DNA of 23,387 bases from an uncultured Collinsella sp. (GTDB lineage Bacteria; Actinomycetota; Coriobacteriia; Coriobacteriales; Coriobacteriaceae): NCBI GenBank assembly GCA_958447915.1, contig CAUDCB010000009.1, positions 1-23,387 on the forward strand. The letters run 5' to 3'. The notes under the pieces were generated by a model. That model ran no database searches and was not told where the DNA came from. It saw only the letters and a list, made by a program, of their open reading frames with translations. This document shows positions 9,577-16,250 of the stretch, piece by piece. A program made the position numbers and the translations under genes. Numbering within the stretch: the first letter of the stretch is position 1; the number at the start of each line of letters is the position of its first letter.

Positions 9577-9585
9577 GTTTTGGCG
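9493..9585 (+). repeat. Duplicated sorting-signal cassette, copy 2
   Basis: This matches 2718-2810 at 84 of 93 positions and includes the stop codon and GTTTTGGCG after it. The identity beyond the stop codon points to DNA-level duplication or gene conversion, not protein-level constraint alone. Confidence 0.8.
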
Positions 9586-9613
9586 GCGGCGCCCATCCTC
9601 GGCTTTCGCAAAA

Positions 9614-9829
9614 CCTCAACCTGTAACACCAGGCCAGTAAAAATGGCTCTAGGTGTTACAGATTTAGATGAACGGTCCGGCCGTCAGCCTAATGTCTCGA
9701 TTTGTAACACCAAGCGGGATATTTGGCCTCTAACTGTTACAGATCGAGATGAACAGGCGGATGTTCGCACAATATCTTGATCTGTAACAACTACGAAGCT
9801 CAACAGGGTCTAACTGTTACAGATTGAGA
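9614..9829. repeat. Three tandem inverted-repeat units, 80-81 bp period
   Basis: Three 55-bp units lie at 9614-9668, 9695-9749 and 9775-9829. Each has a left arm ending TGTAACA and a right arm beginning TGTTACAGAT. The unit 2 arms, TCTCGATTTGTAACA and TGTTACAGATCGAGA, pair at 14 of 15 positions; units 1 and 3 are less perfect. The distance from TGTAACA to the end of TGTTACAG is exactly 40 bp in all three, while the 25-bp loops differ in sequence. The units sit between convergent genes. They are not CRISPR: the repeats are paired arms, not direct repeats with unique spacers of spacer length. Function unknown. Confidence 0.8.
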
Positions 9830-9850
9830 CAAACGCCGGAATTGGTTTGC

Positions 9851-9910
9851 CGACCAGACCCCAGATCACCACAAAGGCACCTGCCCCCTTTGTGGTGGTT
9901 GGGGTGGTCG
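9851..9910. repeat. Nested palindromic repeat, GGGG(A/G)CAGG core (copy 3)
   Basis: Three nested stems pair: CGACC with GGTCG (9851-9855, 9906-9910), ACCCC with GGGGT (9858-9862, 9901-9905) and CACCACAAAGG with CCTTTGTGGTG (9867-9877, 9887-9897). On the minus strand the centre reads GGGGGCAGGTGCC. It lies between two convergent transcripts, after the nfnB terminator. Confidence 0.65.
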
Positions 9911-9914
9911 GCAT

Positions 9915-9955
9915 AGAAAAAGTCCCCGCCGGGCGTGTGCTCGACGGGGACTTTG
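9915..9955 (-). terminator. Rho-independent terminator of nfnAB
   Basis: Read on the minus strand, AAAGTCCCCG and CGGGGACTTT form a ten-pair stem around a 16-base loop, followed by TTTTTCT. It starts 28 bp after the nfnB stop codon. Confidence 0.85.
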
Positions 9956-9982
9956 CCGTTTGGTGGCTAGCACTGCAGGTGA

Positions 9983-11392
9983 TTACTCGCCCAGCAGGCT
10001 CTTGGTGATGGAAGCGGCGGCCTTCTTGCCGGCGCCCATCGCCAGAATGACCGTAGCGGCACCGGTGACGATGTCGCCGCCGGCCCAGATGCGGGGATCG
10101 GTGGTCTGGCCGGTCTCCTCGTCGGCGACGATGTAGCCCCACTTGTTGAGCTCCATCTTGCCGCCGATTTTGGCAGCGAAGGGGTTGGCGTTGGTGCCGA
10201 TAGCCGAGATCGCGACGTCGCAGGGAATCTCCTCGATGGCGCCCTCGATGGGCACCGGGCGACGACGGCCGGACTCGTCAGGCTCGCCGAGCTCCATCTT
10301 CTGGACCTTGACGGCGCACACGGAGCCGTCCTCGCCAGCGACAAACTCGAGCGGGGAGACGAGCGGCAGAACCTCGACGCCCTCGGCCTTGGCGTGGTGC
10401 AGCTCGGCGCGACGGCAGGGCATCTCGTCCTCGGTACGGCGGTAAGCGATGATGGCGTGCTCGGCGCCCAGGCGCTTGGCGGTACGGACAGCGTCCATAG
10501 CCACGTTGCCGCCACCAAAGACGACGACGTTCTTGCCGTGCTTGGTGGGGGTGTCGTACTCGGGGAACTTGTTGGCCTTCATCAGGTTCACGCGGGTGAG
10601 GTACTCGTTAGCGAAGAAGACGTTGGGCAGGTTCTCGCCGGGGACGTTGAGGAACTTGGGCAGGCCAGCGCCGGTCGCCACGTAGATGGCGTCGAAGCCC
10701 TGCTCGAACAGCTCCTCGGCCGTGGCCATGTTGCCCACGACGGAGTTGTACTCAAACTTGACGCCCATGTCCTCCAGGCCGTCGATCTCGCGCTTGACGA
10801 CTGCCTTGGGCAGACGGAACTCGGGGATGCCGTAGACCAGCACGCCGCCGCCGGTGAAGAATGCCTCGAAGACGGTGACGTCAAAGCCGTTGCGGGCGAG
10901 CTCGCCGGCGCAGGTGATGCCGGACGGGCCAGAGCCGACGACGGCGACCTTCTTGCCGTTCTTGGGAGCCATCTTGGGCGTGGAAGCGAGCTCGGGGCGG
11001 TCACCTAGGAAGCGCTCGAGCTGGCCGATGGCCACGGGCTCGGACTTCTTGCCACGGATGCACTTGCCCTCGCACTGGTTCTCCTGCGGGCAGACGCGGC
11101 CGCAGATGGCGGGAAGCATGGAGTCCTCGCGGATGGTATCGAGAGCGCCGCCGAAGTCCTTCGCGCGGATCTGCTCGATAAAGCGGGGGATGTTGATGTT
11201 GACGGGGCAGCCCTCAACACAGAACGGCTTCTTGCAGTTGAGGCAGCGCTCGGCCTCAGCCAGCGCCATCTCCTCGGTGAAGCCCTTGTCGACGGGGCGG
11301 AAGTCGCAGGCGCGCTCGGCAGCCGGCTCCTCGTTATCGGGGGTGCGGGGCGACTTCATATCGGCAACGAAACGACCGTTAACTAGTGGCAT
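9983..11392 (-). CDS. nfnB: NADH-dependent ferredoxin:NADP+ oxidoreductase, large subunit NfnB (GltD-like)
   Basis: The 469-aa protein belongs to the glutamate synthase small-subunit-like family, often labelled gltA or GltD. With NfnA it catalyses electron bifurcation: NADPH oxidation coupled to reduction of ferredoxin and NAD+, or the reverse. Two cysteine groups near the N terminus (50, 53, 58, 62 and 97, 101, 107, 111) match the two [4Fe-4S] sites. A GSGPSG Rossmann motif at 153-158 binds FAD, and VFGGGNVAMDAVR is the second nucleotide-binding motif. The start overlaps the end of nfnA by 10 bp, so the two are translationally coupled. No glutamate synthase large subunit is nearby, which together with the partner gene favours Nfn over glutamate synthase. 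A terminator follows at 9915-9955. Confidence 0.88.
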   Translation of the reverse strand: MPLVNGRFVADMKSPRTPDNEEPAAERACDFRPVDKGFTEEMALAEAERCLNCKKPFCVEGCPVNINIPRFIEQIRAKDFGGALDTIREDSMLPAICGRVCPQENQCEGKCIRGKKSEPVAIGQLERFLGDRPELASTPKMAPKNGKKVAVVGSGPSGITCAGELARNGFDVTVFEAFFTGGGVLVYGIPEFRLPKAVVKREIDGLEDMGVKFEYNSVVGNMATAEELFEQGFDAIYVATGAGLPKFLNVPGENLPNVFFANEYLTRVNLMKANKFPEYDTPTKHGKNVVVFGGGNVAMDAVRTAKRLGAEHAIIAYRRTEDEMPCRRAELHHAKAEGVEVLPLVSPLEFVAGEDGSVCAVKVQKMELGEPDESGRRRPVPIEGAIEEIPCDVAISAIGTNANPFAAKIGGKMELNKWGYIVADEETGQTTDPRIWAGGDIVTGAATVILAMGAGKKAAASITKSLLGE

Positions 11393-12222
11393 GCGCAGCT
11401 CTTTTCCTCATAGGCCTTGAGGGACTCGCCCTCTTCGGAACGGTAAGCGGCCTGGCGGGCACGAAGGTCATCCCAGTCGACCAGGGTGGCATCGAAGTCG
11501 GGGCCGTCGACGCAAGCGAACTTGGTCACGCCGCCCACCTCGACGCGGCAGCAGCCGCACATGCCGGTGCCGTCAACCATGATGGGGTTGAGCGACGCGG
11601 TGATGGGGGTGTCGTACTTCTGGGCGGTGAGGGTCGAGAACTTCATCATCGGAACGGGGCCGACGCAGAAGACCTGGCTCACGGCCTTGTCCTGCAGCAG
11701 GCGCTCCAGCGGAGCGGTGACAACGCCCTGCTCGCCGTAGGAGCCGTCGTCAGTGGTGATGTGGATGTGGTCCTCGTCGAGGAGCTCGCGGAACTGGTCC
11801 TCCATGAGCAGGAGGTCCTTGGTGCGGGCACCCATGATGGCATGCACCTCGTGGCCGGTCTCGACCAGGTGCTTGGCGACCGGGAAGGCAATTGCCAGGC
11901 CGACGCCGCCGCCAATGACGGCGCAGGGGCCCTCGGCCATCTCGGTGGGAACTCCCAGCGGGCCCACGACGTCGCGCAGCGACTCGCCGGCCTCGTAGGT
12001 GGAAAGCATCTCGGTGGTCTTGCCGATCACCATGAAGATGAACTCGACCCAGCCCTCGTCACCGTTCCAGCCGGCCAGGGTAAACGGGACACGCTCGCCC
12101 GTCTCGTTGGCGCGAACCATGAGGAACTGTCCAGCGTGCGCATGCTTGGCGATAGCGGGCGCCTCGATGCGGAACTTGAACACCTTCTCCGAGAACTGCG
12201 TCTTCTCCAGGATCTTATACAT
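11383..12222 (-). CDS. nfnA: NADH-dependent ferredoxin:NADP+ oxidoreductase, small subunit NfnA
   Basis: The 279-aa protein has a ferredoxin-reductase-type fold like the dihydroorotate dehydrogenase electron-transfer subunit PyrK. RVPFTLA (44-50) fits the FAD-binding Arg-x-x-Ser/Thr motif, and GGGVGLA (104-110) the NAD-binding region. The C-terminal MVDGTGMCGCCR segment and a later Cys give D217, C222, C225 and C237 as candidate [2Fe-2S] ligands; Asp plus three Cys is, as I recall, the unusual set described for characterised NfnA. The adjacent overlapping nfnB makes the assignment strong. ATG 12222 is preceded by AGAGGGG. A TATAAT lies about 105 bp upstream. No pyrD or sulfide-metabolism gene is nearby to support a PyrK or SudB role. 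Confidence 0.88.
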   Translation of the reverse strand: MYKILEKTQFSEKVFKFRIEAPAIAKHAHAGQFLMVRANETGERVPFTLAGWNGDEGWVEFIFMVIGKTTEMLSTYEAGESLRDVVGPLGVPTEMAEGPCAVIGGGVGLAIAFPVAKHLVETGHEVHAIMGARTKDLLLMEDQFRELLDEDHIHITTDDGSYGEQGVVTAPLERLLQDKAVSQVFCVGPVPMMKFSTLTAQKYDTPITASLNPIMVDGTGMCGCCRVEVGGVTKFACVDGPDFDATLVDWDDLRARQAAYRSEEGESLKAYEEKSCACH

Positions 12223-12288
12223 AGAACCCCTCTCTTGTTAGGGCGGCCGAACCGTGCCTCCACGGAAATGGACGGCAGCCCGAATAAA

Positions 12289-12333
12289 ACCGTACGCGCA
12301 CAGGCGTTGTGCAGACATACGGTGCAAATTATA
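12289..12333 (-). promoter_or_regulatory. nfnAB promoter with dyad at the predicted transcription start
   Basis: On the minus strand TATAAT (12333-12328) is a perfect -10; the -35 is poor. Immediately downstream, at about +1, ACCGTA/TACGGT (12289-12294, 12318-12323) and GCACA/TGTGC (12298-12302, 12308-12312) form a nested dyad followed by TTTTATT. It could be an operator, a 5' stabilising hairpin or, less likely so close to the start, an attenuator. Confidence 0.5.
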
Positions 12334-12382
12334 CCCTCATGGACATGCTGTTTACGTGTATCTTCGGCAGGCGGAAAAAGTG

Positions 12383-12417
12383 ACCTGCCAAAAAGGGACA
12401 GGTTTATTTTGGTAGGT
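12383..12417. repeat. Palindromic intergenic repeat, AGGGACAGG core (copy 4)
   Basis: ACCTGCCAAAA and TTTTGGTAGGT pair at 10 of 11 positions around AGGGACAGGTTTA. It resembles the arm set at 12544-12584 and the core of the palindromes near the surface protein genes. Confidence 0.6.
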
Positions 12418-12434
12418 TTTATCAGGCAAAACGA

Positions 12435-12478
12435 CAAAGGGGACCGGCCTCGCGCATCGGTGGGGCCGGCCCCCTTTG
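12435..12478. repeat. Palindromic intergenic repeat, GGGGACCGG core (copy 5)
   Basis: CAAAGGGGACCGGCC and GGCCGGCCCCCTTTG pair at 14 of 15 positions around a 14-base loop. It lies between pth and nfnA, with copy 4 18 bp away. Confidence 0.6.
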
Positions 12479-12543
12479 GGGCGCTGCGTATGTATGGCGG
12501 CACAGGACTTATTGCGATGCGGCCGCAGCGGCGTTTCCGCACA

Positions 12544-12584
12544 TAAAACCTGCCAAAATTAACATCCCTAAATGGTAGGTTTTA
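12544..12584 (-). terminator. Hairpin overlapping the pth stop codon, probable terminator
   Basis: TAAAACCTGCCA and TGGTAGGTTTTA pair at 11 of 12 positions around a 17-base A/T-rich loop. On the minus strand the right-hand arm ends in TTTTA. The stem begins in the TAA stop of pth. Its arms resemble those of the repeat at 12383-12417, so it may be a repeat copy used as a terminator. Confidence 0.5.
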
Positions 12585-13211
12585 GTGCTTGCCGTTGGCG
12601 GAGGCGGAGCCGTTGACGTGGTCGCGGGCATAGATCACGCCGTGCACGATGGCGAGACCTGCGGCGTCGGCCGCGCGGGCGCAGGTGTCCTGGAAGTCCT
12701 CGGCCTCGCGGGCGCGTAGCTGCTTGAGCACATAGTCTGCGACGGCCATCTTGCCGGGAGGGTTGCCGATGCCGGTGCGGATGCGGCTGAAGTCGCGGCT
12801 GCCCATCTTGTCGATGATGGAACGTAGGCCGTTGTGGCCAGCATGGCCGCCGCCCACCTTAACACGTACGTCGCCGGCGGGAATGTCGAGCTCATCGTGG
12901 ATCACGAGCAGCTCCTCGGCCTTGATCTTGTACTCGCGGCAGAGCTTGGAGATGGGGCCGCCCGAGGTATTCATATACGACTGCGGCTTGACCAGCACAA
13001 TCTGGCGCTTGCCGCTCTCTTCCTCGGGGTCGTTGATGTTGATGAGCGCGACCTCGGCGCCGGCCTGGTTTTTCCAGTACGTGACGCCGGCCTGACGGGC
13101 CAGCTCGTCGATTGCCTTAAAGCCAGCGTTGTGGCGGGTTTCGGCATATTCCTCGCCAGGGTTGCCAAGTCCGGCAACCATGCGAATCTTAAGCGGCTGT
13201 GCAGCTGCCAT
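12582..13211 (-). CDS. pth: Peptidyl-tRNA hydrolase
   Basis: The 209-aa protein cleaves peptidyl-tRNA released from stalled ribosomes and recycles tRNA. MVAGLGNPGEEYAETRHNAG carries the conserved Asn (N17) and catalytic His (H27). PQSYMNTSG, VIHDELD and GGGHAGHNGLRS hold the substrate-binding Asn and Asp residues of the family. I chose ATG 13211 over TTG 13241 because GGAAGGA lies directly upstream and it gives the usual length. It follows prs after 239 bp, which contain a long hairpin. The order glmU-prs-pth is common in Gram-positive bacteria. Confidence 0.95.
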   Translation of the reverse strand: MAAAQPLKIRMVAGLGNPGEEYAETRHNAGFKAIDELARQAGVTYWKNQAGAEVALININDPEEESGKRQIVLVKPQSYMNTSGGPISKLCREYKIKAEELLVIHDELDIPAGDVRVKVGGGHAGHNGLRSIIDKMGSRDFSRIRTGIGNPPGKMAVADYVLKQLRAREAEDFQDTCARAADAAGLAIVHGVIYARDHVNGSASANGKH

Positions 13212-13326
13212 ATTTATCCTTCCGTTAAACAAATAGTTCAATCAACGACAAAGGCTACCACGCCCGCCGAAGGCGAGGAAAGGGTACGGCAAAGTCATTT
13301 CAGAAAACAGCTGCCCCGAGACAGCA

Positions 13327-13427
13327 GGAAGCCCGGTAGGCCGGGAGGGGTTATCTAAGCCGACATCCCGCAGCCGCGAAGCGGCGAGGACATCGGCGTG
13401 ATAACCCCGCAGGCCTACCGGGCTTCC
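13327..13427. repeat. 101-bp three-tier hairpin element between prs and pth
   Basis: The outer arms are perfect 16-mers, GGAAGCCCGGTAGGCC (13327-13342) and GGCCTACCGGGCTTCC (13412-13427). Inside them pair GGGGTTAT with ATAACCCC (13347-13354, 13401-13408), GCCGA with TCGGC (13360-13364, 13393-13397) and GCCGC-GAA-GCGGC (13373-13385). There is no T-run on either side. It starts 23 bp after the prs stop, so it is probably transcribed with prs. It could be a processing or stabilising structure, a mobile palindrome or a structured RNA. Confidence 0.75.
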
Positions 13428-13450
13428 GGTGAGATGCGAGGGTCAAGCGA

Positions 13451-14437
13451 CTACAGCGCGAAGTCGCCGCCGACGAGCGTGGAGACGGGCTCCTCGTGGT
13501 AAACGGCGGAGATAGCCTGGGCGAACTCCTCGGCGACCGAGATGGTCTTGATCTTGCCACCGACCTCGACGGGGATGGCGTCGGTGACGACGCACTCGAC
13601 GATGGGGGCGTCGTTCAGGCGCTCGATGGCCGGGCCGGAGAAGATGCCGTGGGTGGCGCACACGTAGATGTCGCCGGCGCCCATGGCCTTGAGCTCCTTG
13701 ACGTTGGCGCACAGGGTGCCAGCGGTGTCGATCATGTCGTCGTTGATGATGCAGGTCTTGCCCTTGATGTCACCGATGATGCCCATGACCTCGGCGGCGT
13801 TGTGGCGCGGACGGCCCTTGTGGGCGATGGCCAGGTCGCAGCCGAGCATGTCGGACAGCTTCTTGGCGGCCTTGGCGCGACCCACGTCGGGGGAAACGAC
13901 AACCAGGTTGTCGGTGTCGAAGTGCATGTCGTTGTAGTACTGGCCAAACAGCGGCAGTGCGGACAGGTGGTTAACCGGGATATCAAAGAAGCCCTGGATC
14001 TGACCCTGGTGCAGGTCGAGGGTGATGATGCGGTTGACACCGGCGCGCTCGAGCAGGTTGGCGACGAGGCGGGCGGTGATGGGCTCGCGCGGGCCGGCCT
14101 TGCGGTCCTGGCGGGCATAGCCGTAGTGGGTGATAACGGCGGTGATGGAGCGGGCGGATGCGCGCTTGGCAGCGTCGGTGGCGATGAGCAGCTCCATGAG
14201 CATGTCGTTGACGTTGCCGCCGGCCACGGACTGAATCAGGAAGACGTCGGCGCCGCGGACGGTCTCGTCGTAGCGGGCGTAAATCTCACCGTTGGCGAAC
14301 TGCTTTAGCGTAAGGCCCGAAAGCTCGACCCCAAGGTACTCAGCGATCTTCTGAGCGAGGGGACGGTTGGAGGAACCGGAATACACGCGGATGGACTTGC
14401 GCATATTCTCCGACTTCTCGGGATCATTAATCGGCAT
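13451..14437 (-). CDS. prs: Ribose-phosphate pyrophosphokinase
   Basis: The 328-aa enzyme makes PRPP from ribose 5-phosphate and ATP, feeding purine, pyrimidine, histidine, tryptophan and NAD synthesis. Visible family motifs are FANGEIYARY (47-56), the YGYARQDRK flexible loop (105-113), DLHQGQIQGFFDIPVNHL (141-158) and the PRPP-binding loop NDDMIDTAGTL. ATG 14437 has AAGGAG seven bases upstream; an internal Met at residue 12 is an alternative that would match shorter homologues. A TACAAT at 14487-14482 may be its -10. A terminator separates it from glmU, so it probably has its own promoter. Confidence 0.95.
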   Translation of the reverse strand: MPINDPEKSENMRKSIRVYSGSSNRPLAQKIAEYLGVELSGLTLKQFANGEIYARYDETVRGADVFLIQSVAGGNVNDMLMELLIATDAAKRASARSITAVITHYGYARQDRKAGPREPITARLVANLLERAGVNRIITLDLHQGQIQGFFDIPVNHLSALPLFGQYYNDMHFDTDNLVVVSPDVGRAKAAKKLSDMLGCDLAIAHKGRPRHNAAEVMGIIGDIKGKTCIINDDMIDTAGTLCANVKELKAMGAGDIYVCATHGIFSGPAIERLNDAPIVECVVTDAIPVEVGGKIKTISVAEEFAQAISAVYHEEPVSTLVGGDFAL

Positions 14438-14481
14438 TACCCTTCTCCTTTATATCGAATGCCATATAGATGCCTTGTTGC

Positions 14482-14487
14482 ATTGTA
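14482..14487 (-). promoter_or_regulatory. Possible -10 box of prs
   Basis: TACAAT on the minus strand lies 45 bp upstream of the prs start; no good -35 is visible at 16-18 bp. The remaining gap between prs and glmU (14438-14628) holds this and the glmU terminator only. Confidence 0.3.
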
Positions 14488-14578
14488 ACCGCGCGACGGG
14501 GCTTATCGGGTCTTGATAACGTCTTTACCGTCAACGGACACGAACCGACCACTCATCCTGTCGCGCAGGTCACGATAG

Positions 14579-14613
14579 AAAAAGGAGCCGCCCCCATGGG
14601 AACAGCTCCTTAG
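14579..14613 (-). terminator. Rho-independent terminator of glmU
   Basis: On the minus strand AAGGAGC and GGCTCCTT pair, with an inner TTCCC/GGGGG stem, followed by TTTTTCT. It starts about 18 bp after the glmU stop codon. Confidence 0.85.
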
Positions 14614-14628
14614 ATGCTTGGTAAAACG

Positions 14629-16041
14629 TTATACCTCGTCGTCCTCGTGCAGACGGCGGCGATAATCGGCGGCCCAGCCCTCAATGTTTACCTGACGGGC
14701 GCGGCCCAGGCCGAGTGCGTCGGCCGGGACCGGCTCGGTGATGACGGAGCCGGCGGCCACGAGCGCGCCGTCGCCAATCTGGGCGGGCGCGACCATCATG
14801 GTGTCGGAGCCGATGAAGGCATCCTTGCCGATGACGGTCTTGTGCTTGTGTACGCCGTCGTAGTTGCAGGTGATGGAGCCCGCGCCCACGTTGACGCCGG
14901 AGCCCATGGTGGTATCGCCGATGTAGGACAGGTGCGGCACCTTGGAGCCCTCGCCGATCGTGGACTTCTTGATCTCCACGTGCGTGCCGGCTTTGGAGCC
15001 GTCGAGCATGTGGGTGCCCGGGCGCAGGTAGGCGCGCGGGCCGCAGTCGACGCCGTTCTCGATGACGGACTCGATGGCGATGGTCTCATCGATGACGCAG
15101 CCGCTGCCGACGGTGGTGTCGGTGAGACGGCTGTTGGGGCCGAGCTGGCACTCCTCGCCCACGGTGACGTGGCCGATCAGGTGCGTCTGCGGCCACACGA
15201 CGGTGTCGCGGCCGATGGTGGCGTCGGGGCCGATCCAGGCCTGCGTGGGGTCGATGAAGGTAACGCCCTCGGCCATCCAGTGCTCGTTGATGCGGTCGCG
15301 TGCGATGGCGGTAAGCTGCGCGAGCTGGATACGGCTGTTGACGCCCAAGCCGTCGCGGTAGTCGTCGCAGTGGAAGATGGAGACCGCCTGGCCGTGACCC
15401 TTGAGGATTTCGAGCATGTCGGGCAGGTAGTACTCGGACTGCGCGTTGTCGTTGCCGATCTCGTTAATGTAGGCGGCGAGCTGCGCGCCGTCGAAGGCGT
15501 AGCAGCCGGCGTTGCACTCCAGCAGCGTGGCGGCCTGCTCGGGCGTGCAGTCCTTCTGCTCGATGATGCGCTCGATCTGGCCGTCGGCGCCCAGCTTGAT
15601 GCGGCCGTAGCCGAAGGGGTCGGGCGGGGTCATGGTCATGACGGTGCAGGCGAGCTCGCCGGTAGCGACGGTCTGCGCGAACTTGGCGACGGTGTCGGCG
15701 GTGATGAGCGGCAGGTCGCCGTTGAGCACGACGACCGGGCCCTCGGTGATGCCGCAGGCCTCGAGCGCGACCTTTACGGCGTGGCCGGTGCCCAGGCGCT
15801 CGGTCTGCTCGACGCACTCGACCTTGGTGGCGCTGTTAGCGTAGGCGCCGTCGATGAGGGCGCGCATCTCGTCGGCGTGGCTGCCGATGACGACCACGAC
15901 GCGGCTGCAGCCGGCCTTGATGGTGGCGTCGACGATCCACTGAACCATGGGCTTGCCCAGGATCTTGTGCGAAACCTTGCAGTGGTTCGACTTCATGCGG
16001 GTGCCCTCGCCGGCGGCGAGGATAATTGCGGTTGCGTCCAT
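14629..16041 (-). CDS. glmU: Bifunctional UDP-GlcNAc pyrophosphorylase / glucosamine-1-P acetyltransferase
   Basis: The 470-aa enzyme acetylates glucosamine 1-phosphate and couples it to UTP, giving UDP-GlcNAc for peptidoglycan. The N-terminal pyrophosphorylase domain carries LAAGEGTRMKS (8-18) and VLNGDLPLIT. The C-terminal left-handed beta-helix shows hexapeptide repeats and the acetyltransferase region THVEIKKSTIGEGSKVPHLS, GSGVNVGAGSITCNYDG. I reject an upstream start near 16317 and take ATG 16041, which has AGGAGATCAC before it and begins at the family motif. It is divergent from the ECF operon and ends in a strong terminator. Confidence 0.95.
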   Translation of the reverse strand: MDATAIILAAGEGTRMKSNHCKVSHKILGKPMVQWIVDATIKAGCSRVVVVIGSHADEMRALIDGAYANSATKVECVEQTERLGTGHAVKVALEACGITEGPVVVLNGDLPLITADTVAKFAQTVATGELACTVMTMTPPDPFGYGRIKLGADGQIERIIEQKDCTPEQAATLLECNAGCYAFDGAQLAAYINEIGNDNAQSEYYLPDMLEILKGHGQAVSIFHCDDYRDGLGVNSRIQLAQLTAIARDRINEHWMAEGVTFIDPTQAWIGPDATIGRDTVVWPQTHLIGHVTVGEECQLGPNSRLTDTTVGSGCVIDETIAIESVIENGVDCGPRAYLRPGTHMLDGSKAGTHVEIKKSTIGEGSKVPHLSYIGDTTMGSGVNVGAGSITCNYDGVHKHKTVIGKDAFIGSDTMMVAPAQIGDGALVAAGSVITEPVPADALGLGRARQVNIEGWAADYRRRLHEDDEV

Positions 16042-16074
16042 GTGATCTCCTGTTACGTTATTAGAGACGTGTGT

Positions 16075-16102
16075 TTGGAAACGATACACGGCGCAATATG
16101 AT
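16075..16102 (+). promoter_or_regulatory. Candidate promoter of the ECF transporter operon
   Basis: TTGGAA (16075-16080) and TATGAT (16097-16102) are separated by 16 bp. Transcription would begin near 16109. The rest of 16042-16250 would then be a 5' leader of about 140 bases, or partly coding if an earlier start is used. I see no recognisable riboswitch. Confidence 0.4.
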
Positions 16103-16250
16103 ACCGCAGGCATATGATGAGCGCGTAACGATTGGTTCGCGGCAGCTGATGCTTGGGCCGGCGGTGCGGCGTTTGCGCTGCTTGCGGGCGGCGTTGGCGG
16201 TGCTGCGGAGCTGTCGTTTGAGCGAGGGGACGGGGGTGCCCGTGGACAAC

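Noticed and set aside
9614..9829. CRISPR array
   Set aside because: Only three units; the conserved parts are paired inverted arms at 40 bp, the repeats vary, and no cas gene is present.
9983..11392. Glutamate synthase small subunit (gltD)
   Set aside because: No large subunit is nearby; the overlapping PyrK-like partner and cysteine sets fit NfnB better.
12289..12323. Transcription attenuator of nfnAB
   Set aside because: The stem would start at about +1, leaving no leader to form an alternative structure; kept as a dyad or operator instead.
11386..12546. 386-aa plus-strand ORF over nfnA
   Set aside because: Shadow of nfnA in high-GC sequence; the translation shows no domain and runs into repeats.
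14614..16101. 495-aa plus-strand ORF over glmU
   Set aside because: Antisense shadow of a clear GlmU; Ala/Asp/Gly/Val-rich without motifs.
16042..16250. Riboswitch upstream of the ECF operon
   Set aside because: I could not see conserved elements of cobalamin, TPP, FMN or other known riboswitches.
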